Shown: one piece after another, positions 16,966 to 26,190 of the stretch
Layout of the letters: every line of letters begins with the position of its first letter
Position numbering within the stretch: position 1 is the stretch's first letter
Assembly (NCBI RefSeq): GCF_029392895.1
Contig: NZ_CP114200.1
Location: 2,077,001-2,141,000, forward strand
Length of the DNA: 64,000 nucleotides
Direction of reading: 5' to 3'
Source: Streptomyces sp. 71268
GTDB taxonomy: Bacteria > Actinomycetota > Actinomycetes > Streptomycetales > Streptomycetaceae
Notes under the pieces: model-generated
Databases searched by the model: none
What the model was told of the DNA's origin: nothing
Seen by the model: the letters and a program-made list of their open reading frames with translations, nothing else
Translations under genes and position numbers: made by a program

Positions 16966-17376
16966 CGGCAGGGTCGCCGGCGCGACGGGGCGCGCGACCG
17001 CTCAGGAGCACCACCTCGGTAACGAGCGCAACCTGGCGGACCTGCCGGCTCGGCCACAAGATCCCGTGCGGTCCCGCCAGGACTGCCGATCCGCCCCACC
17101 AGACCCCAGCACGACCTGCGCCCGTCCGCGTGACGTCCGCTCCCGGGACACCTTCCACTGACCAATGAGTGGCGAGCGCACGTCTGTTCCCCCTCGCGCG
17201 CGGGCGCTCGGGCGTACGGCTGATTTGACGGCTGATCGGAGGAATAGCGCGCCTTCAGCGCCGCGCCTGGGCTCCGTTCCCCGCGCGAGTCCCTACCGTT
17301 CCAGTGACCGATCGCCATTGTCTTCGTTCACCCAGTCAGGGGAACGCGGACAATCGTCAGCAACCGAGGTACTGCC
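16966..17376. other. upstream region of the ABC transporter pair, no gene seen
   Basis: About 410 bases without a supported gene. Probably contains the promoter for the ABC pair. No clear -10/-35 or operator is recognised. Confidence 0.4.
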
Positions 17377-18105
17377 ATGGTGGCTCCGCCCGACAACGAT
17401 GTGCTGTGGGCGCGCGCCCTCACCTACGCGTACGGTGGCTCGCCCGCGCTGACGGGCGTGTCCCTGGGCGTTCAGGAGGGTGAGATCCTCGCCGTGTCCG
17501 GGCCTCGCGGCTCCGGCAAGACCACCTTGTTGCGCTGCCTCTCGGGTCAGCTCCTGCCCGACAGCGGTGAGGTGTGGTTCAACAGCTCGCCCATTCACAC
17601 CATGTCGGCACTGGCGCGCGAGCGGCTGCGTTGCGAACGCTTCGGGTGGATCGATCCCGAGCCGTGCCTCCTACCGGAACTCAACGCCTGGGAGAACGCC
17701 GCACTGCCCCTCATGCTCCGTGGCACGCGCCGTAAGAGCGCCAAGCACGCGGCGCACGAATGGCTGGACCGACTCGACATCGGTGACTGTGCCCGGAGTC
17801 GACCTGCCGAGCTCCTGCAGGCCCAGCGGCAGCGCGTGGCCGTCGCCAGGGCGCTCGCCGCAGCACCCGACATCCTCTTTGCCGACGAGCCCACCGCCCC
17901 GCTGCACGGCCCCGACCGGGAACAAGTGCTCCGCACCATCACCACGGCGGCCCGTTCGCACGGCATCACCGTGGTGCTCACCGGCCACGGCACCGAGGCC
18001 GATGCCCTGGTCGACCGCTCCGTCTCACTCATCGACGGCCGCCGGAGCGGCTCCGTCCCCGCCCATCACGCGGAGGGCAGTGCGGCGTGCTCAGTCTCCG
18101 TCTAG
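17377..18105 (+). CDS. ABC transporter ATP-binding protein with degenerate signature motif
   Basis: A 242-residue ATPase with Walker A GPRGSGKTT near residue 45, Walker B DILFADEPT near 168, and an H-loop-like TGHG. The signature LSGGQ is replaced by LLQAQRQRVAVARALA, so the canonical glycines are missing. It overlaps the downstream permease gene by 19 bp, which indicates coupled translation. The pair resembles LolCDE/MacB-type exporters with an FtsX-like partner. Substrate unknown. The altered signature may lower ATPase activity. Confidence 0.85.
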   Translation: MVAPPDNDVLWARALTYAYGGSPALTGVSLGVQEGEILAVSGPRGSGKTTLLRCLSGQLLPDSGEVWFNSSPIHTMSALARERLRCERFGWIDPEPCLLPELNAWENAALPLMLRGTRRKSAKHAAHEWLDRLDIGDCARSRPAELLQAQRQRVAVARALAAAPDILFADEPTAPLHGPDREQVLRTITTAARSHGITVVLTGHGTEADALVDRSVSLIDGRRSGSVPAHHAEGSAACSVSV

Positions 18106-19514
18106 TCCTCGGCGCGGGACCGCTGACGCACGTACGGCGGTCGCTGGTGGCTATCGCGTCGGCAGGAGCCGGCTTTCTGCTGCTGTGCTCACTCGGATAC
18201 GCCCTGGGGCACCCCGACGACACCTCTGACGCCCTTGCCCGACTGCTGTGGTGCGTGGCCCCGCTTGCCACGACCGTCCAACTGGCCAGCGCGGTGGGGC
18301 GCGTTGACGCGATCCTCCACCCCGCTCCGGGCATGGCCGGCGCTGGCTGCGGACCGTACAGGCGTGCTCTCCTGACGGCGGCGTCGACGGCCCTGATCTG
18401 TTTCGCCGGTAGTGTGCTCGCGTTGATCGCCTTTCTGTCTCTCCGTGGCAGCATCTTCGGCTCGCCCCTCAACGACCCCGTCATCGACGCGTTCGCCGTA
18501 GGGCGCCGGCTCCCCGTAGGCGCCGTACTCACCCTCTTGTCGGTAGCGCCTCTCGCCGCCGCAGCGGCCAGCGCGCTCAGCCTGCGCACGCCTCGTATGA
18601 CAGACGCGCGCCGCGCGTGGGCGCCCCGGAGCGCACGGCCAGCGCTCACCTCGCAGCCGGCCGCCGCCGCGCTCGTCACGCGTGAAACGTCACACACATC
18701 TCCCACCGCGACATCGCCGTTCGCCTCGACGGCCGCGTCTGCCGGCCAGTCCGACCGAGTCGCCGCCGCGCATCACGGAGCCGACACCGGCGCCCCGTCG
18801 GCCAGCTCGTTGCCCTCTCCTGGACTGGTGAAGGCAACCAACCAGCGTGCCCCTCACGTGATGCACATCGCGCCGCCCCCCAGCTTCACCGAGGCATCGG
18901 GCCTTCCCTGGGGGATCGCACTGATCTCCGTGGGACTGGCACTTGAGGCTTACGTCAGCCGCGACGCGACCGACACGCGTGACCTGCTGCCCACGCCTGG
19001 CCATCTCAGCGGCGGCGCCATCGCGGTGCTCGCGACGTGGGTACTGGCCACCGCGGGACTCGTGCTGGTGGGACCTGGGCTCGTCCGTCTCTGCGGCAAG
19101 CTGCTCGCCCTGGGGCGGCCAGGCGCCATGCGACTGCTGGCCGGGCGCAGGTTGCAGGAGGAGTCGCATCGGCTCGGTCGTCCGTTGGGCGCATTGTGCG
19201 CGGTCGTCAGCAGCACGTACGTCGCTGTACGTCTCTACGACGCGGTACCTGACCTGACCCACGACCGCCCGTTCGGCCCGCTCACTGGGCTCGGCGCTGC
19301 CTTGGTGATGGGATGCGCAACCGCCACGGCGCTGATGGCCGTACTGGAGAGCAGAAACGCACGCACCGCCTCAACCGATGCCCTGATCCGCATCGGCGCC
19401 CCCCGCTCCGTGCTCCGCAACGCCGCGACGCTTCGCACCGTGGCAGTCGTCACAGTCCTTGGCGCCCTCAGTTGGCTGGTCGCCGAGCTTGCGGCAATGC
19501 CGCTCGCCACGTGA
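18087..19514 (+). CDS. FtsX-like ABC transporter membrane protein
   Basis: A 475-residue protein starting at GTG 18087 (MLSLRLVLGAGPLTHVRRSL). Hydrophobic segments include LVAIASAGAGFLLLCSLGYA, ALLTAASTALICFAGSVLAL, VGAVLTLLSVAPLAAAAASA, a pair around IAVLATWVLATAGLVLVG, and two near the C-terminus ending VVTVLGALSWLVAELAAMP. RIGAPRSVLRNAATLRTV matches the cytoplasmic coupling helix seen in FtsX-type permeases. A poorly conserved Ser/Ala/Pro-rich stretch at about 190-250 probably forms a loop. It pairs with the ATPase overlapping its start. Confidence 0.75.
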   Translation: MLSLRLVLGAGPLTHVRRSLVAIASAGAGFLLLCSLGYALGHPDDTSDALARLLWCVAPLATTVQLASAVGRVDAILHPAPGMAGAGCGPYRRALLTAASTALICFAGSVLALIAFLSLRGSIFGSPLNDPVIDAFAVGRRLPVGAVLTLLSVAPLAAAAASALSLRTPRMTDARRAWAPRSARPALTSQPAAAALVTRETSHTSPTATSPFASTAASAGQSDRVAAAHHGADTGAPSASSLPSPGLVKATNQRAPHVMHIAPPPSFTEASGLPWGIALISVGLALEAYVSRDATDTRDLLPTPGHLSGGAIAVLATWVLATAGLVLVGPGLVRLCGKLLALGRPGAMRLLAGRRLQEESHRLGRPLGALCAVVSSTYVAVRLYDAVPDLTHDRPFGPLTGLGAALVMGCATATALMAVLESRNARTASTDALIRIGAPRSVLRNAATLRTVAVVTVLGALSWLVAELAAMPLAT

Positions 19515-19672
19515 GACCCGACACCAACACCCATCGAAGCGACATCACGCCTCGCGCGCACCGCCCGGCGCCCCTGCCTGCCCCGTGCCCCCGAGCAGGA
19601 TCACCGCTCCGTCCCGGTCACTCGGCAAGCGGACCGCCGCGTGTGCCCCGTAAACGCACCACTCAGCGCTCC

Positions 19673-19700
19673 GTGCTCCGTGCTCCGTGCTCCGTGCTCC
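19673..19700 (+). repeat. short heptamer array, 4 x GTGCTCC, with a diverged spacer 80 bp upstream
   Basis: Four GTGCTCC units end in GTGCCAGAG, the same ending as the array at 53208-53270. Upstream at 19581-19606 one GTGCCCC is followed by CGAGCAGGATCACCGCTCC, a near copy of the spacer. It lies between two convergent ABC transporter genes. Confidence 0.9.
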
Positions 19701-19757
19701 GTGCCAGAGCATGGCGCCACCTCGATGACGGAAACCAGCCCGGTATCGCCCCGCGCT

Positions 19758-21071
19758 CTACTCCGTACCGCCGAGAACCATCACGTCCTCGGCCGAGAAC
19801 GCGACGCGCACCTGGTCCCCTTCCGCTGGAGCCTCCCGCAGCGAACACGCTGCCTCCAGCGTCGGCCCCTGCTCGGGCTGTAGGAGCAGGGAGACGCCCA
19901 GGCCGCCTCGGAACGTGCGCGCACGCACCACGCACGGGAGGCCGTCGTCCGCGCTTGTCAGTCGCACGCCCGTGGGGCGAACCAACAGTTGGCACGGGCC
20001 AGTCGAGGTGCCCACGGGTACGGGTAGCTCGCCCCAGGGCGTGGCGGCGGACGCGCCCTGCACGGTGGCGGCAACCACGTTGTCGAAGCCGAGGAAGCGC
20101 GCCACGAACTCAGAAGCGGGGCGCTGCCAGACCTCTAGCGGCGTGCCTACCTGAGCAATCCGCCCGTCTCGCATGACCACCACCCGGTCGGCGAGGGCGA
20201 ACGCCTCGCCCTGGTCGTGGGTGACCGCCAGCACCGTCATGCCCAGTTGGAGGAACATCTGACGCAGCTCGACCACGAGCCGTTCACGCAGGCTGCGGTC
20301 GAGCTGGCCCAGCGGCTCGTCCAGCATCAGCAGCTTCGGCCGGGGGGCGAGCGCTCGCGCCAGCGCCACGCGCTGCTGTTCCCCTCCGGACAGTGCGGCG
20401 ATCGCCCGTCGCTGCGCGCCCGGAAGGCCCACCAGGTCGAGGAGTTCGGCCACGGCGCGGTCAGCCTCTCCGCGCCCGGCCCTCCTCATCCGCAGGCCGA
20501 AAGCCACGTTGCCCGCCACGTCACGCTGAGGGAACAACTGGTGGTCCTGGAACATGAGGCCGACGCCCCTACGGTGCGCAGGCACCCCGGCCTGGTCGCG
20601 GCCGGCCAACCAGACCTGCCCGGCATCCGTGGCCTGTAGGCCGGCTACCACCCGCAACAGGGTCGACTTGCCGCTACCGCTGGGCCCCAGCACACAGACG
20701 GTCTGCCGCTCGGCGACGTCGAGGCTCACCGCGTCCAGCGCGACGCGGTCGCGGAAGCGCACCGTGACGCCATCCAGCCGCAGCAAGCTCTCACCGGGCT
20801 CGCCCTGGTCCCCCCGCGCATGCCACGTACCGCGCGCACCACCATCGACGCCCCGTGCTCCGTGCCCCGTGCTCCGTGCCCCGTGGCTAGACGCTCCGGC
20901 GCCCCGTGCCCCGCCGCTCCGCACCCCGTCCCTGCGCCACAGCCCCGTACGGGAAGGCCGCTGCGCCGCGCCGGGCCGCTGCGTGCCGTCGGGCGCAGCA
21001 TCGCCCGGTGCCGGCCTGTCGGGCCGCCCTCCCTCGCGGTTCTCGGCCTGTCCCTTGCTCGGCAACGTCAT
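19758..21071 (-). CDS. thiamine-type ABC transporter ATP-binding protein
   Basis: Up to 437 residues. ABC motifs: Walker A GPSGSGKST, signature IAALSGGEQQRVALARAL and Walker B LLMLDEPLGQLD, followed by a C-terminal TOBE-like domain. The ATG at 21071 directly follows the permease stop (TAGATG) with GGGAGAG upstream, so translation appears coupled. The ABC domain proper begins only near residue 96; the preceding stretch is low complexity and includes heptamer-encoded SHGARSTGHGARG. An alternative TTG start at about residue 97 would exclude it. It is the third gene of a ThiB-permease-ATPase operon under a TPP riboswitch. Confidence 0.88.
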   Translation of the reverse strand: MTLPSKGQAENREGGRPDRPAPGDAAPDGTQRPGAAQRPSRTGLWRRDGVRSGGARGAGASSHGARSTGHGARGVDGGARGTWHARGDQGEPGESLLRLDGVTVRFRDRVALDAVSLDVAERQTVCVLGPSGSGKSTLLRVVAGLQATDAGQVWLAGRDQAGVPAHRRGVGLMFQDHQLFPQRDVAGNVAFGLRMRRAGRGEADRAVAELLDLVGLPGAQRRAIAALSGGEQQRVALARALAPRPKLLMLDEPLGQLDRSLRERLVVELRQMFLQLGMTVLAVTHDQGEAFALADRVVVMRDGRIAQVGTPLEVWQRPASEFVARFLGFDNVVAATVQGASAATPWGELPVPVGTSTGPCQLLVRPTGVRLTSADDGLPCVVRARTFRGGLGVSLLLQPEQGPTLEAACSLREAPAEGDQVRVAFSAEDVMVLGGTE

Positions 21072-22937
21072 CTAGAACTCTCCCGAACGGTTGGTACGGA
21101 GCCGCTCAAGCGCCAACAGCGCAGCCGCGCAGACCACCATCAAGATGGTGCTCAGGGCCATGGCTTGCCCGTAGTTGAGCTCCCCGGCGCGGCCCAGGAA
21201 GCGGGCGACGGCCACCGGCAGGGTGGGGTTGTCGGGTCGGGCGATGAAGACGGTCGCCCCGAACTCGCCGAGCGACACGGCGAACGCGAAACCCGCTGCG
21301 ATCAACAGGGCCCGCCGGACCAGGGGGAAGTCGACCTCTCGCCAGGCACGGAGCGGCGACGCCCCCAACACGGTCGCCGCTTCGCGCAGCCGGTCGTCCA
21401 CCGCACGGAGCACCGGCAGCATCGTGCGGACGACGAACGGTACCCCGACCAGGGCCTGTGCCAGGGGCACCAGGAACCACGAGGCCCGCAAGTCCAGCGG
21501 CGGCTCATCCAAGGTGATCAGAAACCCGAACCCCACCGTGACGGCCGAGGTGCCCAGAGGCAGCATCAGCAGCGCGTCGAAGCCCCGTACCAGCCGCCCC
21601 GTACGTGTGGGCCCCTCACCGCGCGGCCCCCGGACGGTCAGCGCGGCGGCGGCCAGCCCGCCGACAACGAGGGCGATGACGGTCGCGACCGCCGCGTACT
21701 GGAGCGAGTTCCACAAGGCGTCCAACGGGGCCACGATGAAGGTACCGCCGCTCTCCTCCGCCGAGGCCAGAACCTCGTAGAAGGCGAATCCGTAGCCGTC
21801 GGGACCGGAGAACGACCGCTCCACTAGCACCGCCAGCGGCAGCAGGATCAATAGCGCGATCACGGTGAGCACGCCCACCAGGAGTGCCCATTGCCCGACT
21901 CCTCGTGGCCGGTGTGCCGTGTGCGAGGCGTCCACCAGCCTCAGCGCGCTCTCCCGTCGCCGCACCGTCCACGCGTGTACGGCCAGCAACGAGGCGACCG
22001 CGGCGAACTGGGTAAGCGTGAGTACGGCGGCGGTCGGCAGGTCCAGAAGCTGTGCCGTTTGTCGATAGATCTCCACTTCCAACGTCGCGTAACGCGGCCC
22101 ACCGACGATCTGGACTGCGCCGAAGGACGTGAAGGTGAAGAGGAAGACCATCAGCGCCGCGCCGGCCACCGCAGGCCCGAGAGCGGGCAACGTCACCCGG
22201 CGCCAGGCGGCGAACCGACCGGCTCCCAGGACACGTGCCGCCTCCTCCTGTCGCGGATCGAGCTGCGCCCACAGCCCGCCGACGGTGCGGACCACCACGG
22301 CGTAGTTGAAGAAGACATGGGCCAGCAGGATGGCCCAGACCGTAGTGTCCAGCCGAACGCCCCACAGTTCGTCGAGGAGGCCGCCCCGTCCCAACAGGGC
22401 GAGGAACGCCGATCCCGCCACCACGGTGGGCAGCACGAAGGGCACCGTCACGACGGCCCGCAGCACCTGCTTGCCCGGAAAGTCGAGGCGCGCGAACACG
22501 TAGGCACCTGGCAACGCGAGGGCCAGGGTCAGCCCCGTTGAGGCGGCTGCCTGCCACACGGTGAACCACAGCACGTTCAGTACGTCGGGGTCACCGAGCA
22601 CGTCGCCGATGCGAGCGAACTGCCAGGCACCGTCGGGGTGGAGCCCGCGGGCGGTGATCGCGGCGACCGGGTAGCCGAAGAAGAGCCCGAAGAACCCGAG
22701 CGGCACGGCCATCAAGCCCAAGCGCAGTCCCGCGACACGCCAGGCCCTCGGCGTCCGTCGCCCGTGCTCCGTGCCCCGTGCTCCGTCTCCCCCCGCCCCG
22801 TGCCGCACAAGACGTTTCGCACCCTGGCCCGCCGGGGCGCTGGCTCCGTGCCCCGTGCCCCGTGCCTCCGCACCGTCGCGTCCGGTACTCAGCGATTCCG
22901 CCCCGTTCGCCGTACCGGGGCGCGAATGGTCGCTCAC
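21072..22937 (-). CDS. thiamine-type ABC transporter permease, fused double-domain (ThiP-like)
   Basis: About 621 residues with two tandem binding-protein-dependent permease domains, each with about six membrane helices. Coupling-loop motifs are EAARVLGAGRFAAWRRVTLP near the middle of domain one and EAATVLGASPLRAWREVDFP in domain two. The GTG at 22937 overlaps the ThiB stop (GTGA) and is preferred. Residues 1-70 are low complexity and contain heptamer-derived peptides (EARGTGHGA, DGARGTEHGRR) before the first helix. It imports thiamine with the ThiB and ATPase products. Confidence 0.88.
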   Translation of the reverse strand: MSDHSRPGTANGAESLSTGRDGAEARGTGHGASAPAGQGAKRLVRHGAGGDGARGTEHGRRTPRAWRVAGLRLGLMAVPLGFFGLFFGYPVAAITARGLHPDGAWQFARIGDVLGDPDVLNVLWFTVWQAAASTGLTLALALPGAYVFARLDFPGKQVLRAVVTVPFVLPTVVAGSAFLALLGRGGLLDELWGVRLDTTVWAILLAHVFFNYAVVVRTVGGLWAQLDPRQEEAARVLGAGRFAAWRRVTLPALGPAVAGAALMVFLFTFTSFGAVQIVGGPRYATLEVEIYRQTAQLLDLPTAAVLTLTQFAAVASLLAVHAWTVRRRESALRLVDASHTAHRPRGVGQWALLVGVLTVIALLILLPLAVLVERSFSGPDGYGFAFYEVLASAEESGGTFIVAPLDALWNSLQYAAVATVIALVVGGLAAAALTVRGPRGEGPTRTGRLVRGFDALLMLPLGTSAVTVGFGFLITLDEPPLDLRASWFLVPLAQALVGVPFVVRTMLPVLRAVDDRLREAATVLGASPLRAWREVDFPLVRRALLIAAGFAFAVSLGEFGATVFIARPDNPTLPVAVARFLGRAGELNYGQAMALSTILMVVCAAALLALERLRTNRSGEF

Positions 22938-24010
22938 TTCACGACGAGCGAAGTCCACGACTTGATCCACTGCTCGCGGTTCTCAGTGATCTTTTCCGGA
23001 GCGACGGTGGCCGGCTTGGTGATCCGCTCGCCGTACTTGGTGAAGACCTCCGGCAGCTTCGCGTCCCGCCGCACCGGGTTGACGTACATCTTGACCGGTA
23101 CGTCCTCCTGGAACTTCTTGCTCAACATGAAGTCCAGCAGGGCCTTGCCGCCCTTGCTGTTCTTCGCACCGTCGAGCAACCCGGCGAACTCGATCTGCCG
23201 GAAGCAGGTGCCGGTGGCCACCCCCGTCGGGCCCTCCTTGGGCTGCGGCTTGACGCCGACCACCTCGGCGGGCGGGCTGGAGGCGTACGAGACGACGAGG
23301 GGCTTGTCGCCCTTGCCCGAACCGCCGCCGGAGCCCGAGAACCGGTCGTTGTACGCCTGCTCCCAGCCGTCCACGACCTCGACCCCGTTGTCCTTCAGCT
23401 TCTTCCAGTAGTCCTGCCAGCCGTCGTCCCCGTACGCGCCGACCGTTCCGAGCAGGAAGCCCAATCCGGGCGACGAGGTGGCGGCGTTCTCGGTGACCAG
23501 GAGGTTCTTGTACTGCGGCTTGATGAGGTCGTCGAAGGTCTGCGGCGGCGCGAGCTCCTTGTCGGCGAAGTACTTCCGGTCGTAGTTGACGCAGATGTCG
23601 CCGGTGTCCACGGGGGTCACGCGGTGCTTCGCGGCATCCAGTTGCAGCTCCGTCGGCACCTGGTCCAGGTCCTTGGCGCGGTACGGGGCGAAGACGCCCT
23701 CGTCGAGCGCGCGGGAGAGCAACGTGTTGTCGATGCCGAAGAAGACGTCGCCCTGCGGGTTCCCCTTCGACAGGATGGCCTGGTTCACCGCCGCTCCGGC
23801 GTCGGCACCGCGCGCGACCTTGACCTTGTAGCCGGTCTGCTTGGTGAACTCGTCAAGCACCGACTTCGAGACCACGAAGGAGTCGTGCGAGACGACGGTG
23901 ACCGTCTTGGAGTCCGCTCCGTTGTCGGACTCGCCGCACGCCGCGAGCGTCGTGGCACCCAGTGCGCCGAGCAGTGCCGTGCCCACGGCACGCCGAAGGT
24001 AGCTGTTCAT
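22934..24010 (-). CDS. thiB: thiamine ABC transporter substrate-binding lipoprotein
   Basis: A 358-residue lipoprotein. The signal peptide is MNSYLRRAVGTALLGALGAT and the lipobox LAAC puts the lipid-anchored cysteine near residue 25. The mature part has VTVVSHDSFVVSKSVLDEF, DVFFGIDNTLLSRALDEG, DTGDICVNYDRKYF and SYASSPPAEV, which match the TbpA/ThiB family. The TPP riboswitch immediately upstream supports thiamine, or a related pyrimidine compound, as the ligand. A Gly/Ser-rich insert (FSGSGGGSGKGDKP) is less usual. First gene of the operon; its stop overlaps the permease start. Confidence 0.93.
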   Translation of the reverse strand: MNSYLRRAVGTALLGALGATTLAACGESDNGADSKTVTVVSHDSFVVSKSVLDEFTKQTGYKVKVARGADAGAAVNQAILSKGNPQGDVFFGIDNTLLSRALDEGVFAPYRAKDLDQVPTELQLDAAKHRVTPVDTGDICVNYDRKYFADKELAPPQTFDDLIKPQYKNLLVTENAATSSPGLGFLLGTVGAYGDDGWQDYWKKLKDNGVEVVDGWEQAYNDRFSGSGGGSGKGDKPLVVSYASSPPAEVVGVKPQPKEGPTGVATGTCFRQIEFAGLLDGAKNSKGGKALLDFMLSKKFQEDVPVKMYVNPVRRDAKLPEVFTKYGERITKPATVAPEKITENREQWIKSWTSLVVK

Positions 24011-24019
24011 CAGTGCGTA

Positions 24020-24104
24020 TGACTCCCTACGCCGGTATGACCCGGATCAGGTTTGAGGGTCTGCGGCCCTTGCGGTGCCGCACTCTCAGCGCGTAGCGCT
24101 CCCC
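24020..24104 (-). promoter_or_regulatory. TPP riboswitch (THI element)
   Basis: Read on the minus strand, the leader contains GGGGAGCGCTACGCGCTGAG and continues into the conserved GAGAGTGCGGC. After a variable P3-type hairpin it has ACCCTCAAACCTGATCCGGG and ends in GGCGTAGGGAGT. CTGAGA, ACCTGATC and GCGTAGGGA are the invariant THI-box blocks in the right order and spacing. It ends about 10 bases before the thiB ATG, so in this GC-rich genome it probably represses translation initiation by sequestering the ribosome binding region when TPP is bound. Confidence 0.93.
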
Positions 24105-24260
24105 TGTCGGAAATGTGCGTTTGTTCGACTCAACGGTATCGCGGCACAGTATCAGCGCATCGCCCACCCAAGATCGCGCCGGCCCGCGCCACGCACACCG
24201 TCCCACCCCACGGTCCACGGCCAGGGACCGTGCCCGTCAGCCTGACGGCCCAACGGGCAT

Positions 24261-24337
24261 GGGGCACGGGGCACGGGGCACGGGGCACGGGGCACGGGGC
24301 ACGGGGCACGGGGCACGGGGCACGGGGCACGGGGCAC
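24261..24337 (-). repeat. heptamer array, 11 x GTGCCCC on the minus strand
   Basis: Eleven perfect GGGGCAC units on the plus strand without interruption, the longest pure run of this orientation. It lies between the rlmN stop and the thiamine riboswitch, inside a 306-bp gap, so it is upstream of or overlaps the thiB promoter region. Confidence 0.95.
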
Positions 24338-24410
24338 GCCAAGCATCGTGCACCGCGGAATGCTGGTGCGTACGGAAGTGGGGCCGCCGTGGCGCGCTCC
24401 TCACGCCCCG

Positions 24411-25517
24411 TCAGCGCTCGGAGGCCGCCAGCTGCCCGCACGCACCGTCGATCTCTTGACCCCGAGTATCCCGAACGGTCACGGGCACTCCATGCGCCTC
24501 AAGCCCCGCGACGAACGCGCGCTCGTCCTCGGGGCGCGAAGCGGTCCACTTCGATCCGGGCGTGGGGTTGAGCGGAATGAGGTTGACGTGCACCCGACGT
24601 CCGCTCAGCAGCTTGCCCAGCAGGTCGGCCCGCCACGCCTGATCGTTGATGTCCTTGATGAGGGCGTACTCGATGGATACCCGGCGGCCGGACTTCTCCG
24701 CGTACTCCCACGCGGCGTCCAGGACCTCGCGGACCTTCCAGCGGGTGTTGACCGGCACCAGGGTGTCGCGCAGCTCGTCGTCCGGCGCGTGCAACGACAC
24801 AGCCAGGCGGCACTTCAAGCCCTCGTCGGCGAACCGCAGCATCGCCGGCACCAGGCCCACCGTGGAGACGGTGATACCGCGCTGGGAGATGCCCAGCCCG
24901 TCCGGCTCCGGGTCGGTCAGCCGTCGGATGGCGCCGACAACCCGCTTGTAGTTGGCGAGCGGCTCGCCCATACCCATGAAAACGATGTTCGACAACCGCG
25001 CGGGCCCACCCGGCACCTCACCGTCACGCAGAGCACGCATGCCGTCGACGATCTGGTGCACGATCTCCGCGGTGGAGAGGTTACGGTCCAGCCCGGCCTG
25101 GCCCGTGGCGCAGAAGGGGCAGTTCATGCCGCAGCCGGCCTGCGACGAGATGCACATCGTGACCCGGTCCGGGTAGCGCATCAGCACCGACTCGACCAAG
25201 GTCCCGTCGTGCAGTCGCCACAGCGTCTTACGGGTGGTGTCGCCGTCACAACTGATGTGCCTGACGACGTTCATCAGGTCGGGCAGTAGCTCCGCGGCCA
25301 GCTTCTCGCGTGCGGCCGCGGGGATGTCGGTCCAGTTCGCCGGGTCGTGCGTGTACCGAGCGAAGTAGTGCCGGGAGATCTGTCCAGCACGGAAGGGCTT
25401 CTCACCGATCGCGGCCACGGCCTCACGGCGCTCGGCGGGGGTGAGGTCGGCAAGGTGCCGCGGCGGCTTCTTGGCTCCGCGCGGCGCGACGAAAGTGAGT
25501 TCTCCGGGTGCAGGCAT
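24411..25517 (-). CDS. rlmN: dual-specificity rRNA/tRNA adenine C2-methyltransferase
   Basis: A 368-residue radical SAM enzyme that methylates A2503 of 23S rRNA and A37 of some tRNAs. The cluster-binding [14 protein letters not shown] lies near residues 127-140, [14 protein letters not shown] and ISTVG-type segments follow, and the C-terminal cysteine used for methyl transfer is in [12 protein letters not shown]. The start [14 protein letters not shown] at 25517 fits the family; longer upstream frames are not conserved. Monocistronic by context, with large gaps both sides. Confidence 0.95.
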   Translation of the reverse strand: MPAPGELTFVAPRGAKKPPRHLADLTPAERREAVAAIGEKPFRAGQISRHYFARYTHDPANWTDIPAAAREKLAAELLPDLMNVVRHISCDGDTTRKTLWRLHDGTLVESVLMRYPDRVTMCISSQAGCGMNCPFCATGQAGLDRNLSTAEIVHQIVDGMRALRDGEVPGGPARLSNIVFMGMGEPLANYKRVVGAIRRLTDPEPDGLGISQRGITVSTVGLVPAMLRFADEGLKCRLAVSLHAPDDELRDTLVPVNTRWKVREVLDAAWEYAEKSGRRVSIEYALIKDINDQAWRADLLGKLLSGRRVHVNLIPLNPTPGSKWTASRPEDERAFVAGLEAHGVPVTVRDTRGQEIDGACGQLAASER

Positions 25518-26190
25518 GGTGCATCTAGTGTCGCAGACATACGGGCAAGACCTCGCCGTCCGCGTACGGCACCCTCGAAGTACGCGAAACCGCAGCTCAC
25601 GGCAGCTATCCGCGACATTCAGACCGAAACCCGCGACCTCCGGCGGCGCCTCGCTCACCGCCCCTTCAGCTCATCCCGACAGGCCACCGCACAAGCGATC
25701 TCGCTCCGCTGGCAACCTCGCCCACACGGCAAAACACCTCGACGATCCGGCCCGCCGCACGCTCCGTACGCCGTGTCATTCCGCCGCCCCGCCCTTACGC
25801 CTCGCCTCCACCCGGCGACCTCGCGCCAGATGACGCCCCGTGCTCCGCGCCCCGTACCCCCACTCACACCGCTCCGCCCCAGCGCCCTGCCCACGCCGCC
25901 GCTCCGCGCCCCGTGCTCCATGCCCCGTGCCCCGTGCCAGCCGACGTGCCCCTCCCCCCATCAGGCGGCCCCACGCACACTCCGGCAGCGCGCCACGCCA
26001 CGCCCGCGCGCCACACAGCCACTCCCCCGCACCGCCAGGGGAGCCGCATCTCCACACTCCGCGCCCCTCCTCCGTCCCCCGTCCCTGAAGAAGAGGACAC
26101 CGGGCGCCGCCTGCGCGTCCCCTCACACACCACGAGCCGCCGCGCCCACAGTGCTCGTGGGCGGGCGGCTCGTCGTCGGCCGTGGGCCTT
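25518..26190. other. intergenic region between rlmN and cdsA with decayed heptamer copies
   Basis: About 670 bases. Imperfect GTGCTCC/GTGCCCC copies occur around 25838-25860 and 25906-25945 (for example GTGCTCCATGCCCCGTGCCCC). No supported gene or RNA. Open frames are low-complexity Pro/Arg/His strings. Confidence 0.5.

Noticed and set aside
16731..17168. Overlapping plus-strand ORFs made of PCPVPRA and PCSVLRA repeats, looking like collagen-like or proline-rich proteins
   Set aside because: They are translations of the heptamer array, which has no stop in any frame; no ribosome binding site or non-repeat domain.
15249..17318. 689-codon minus-strand ORF opposite the aminotransferase and through the array
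   Set aside because: Same explanation: shadow plus stop-free array.
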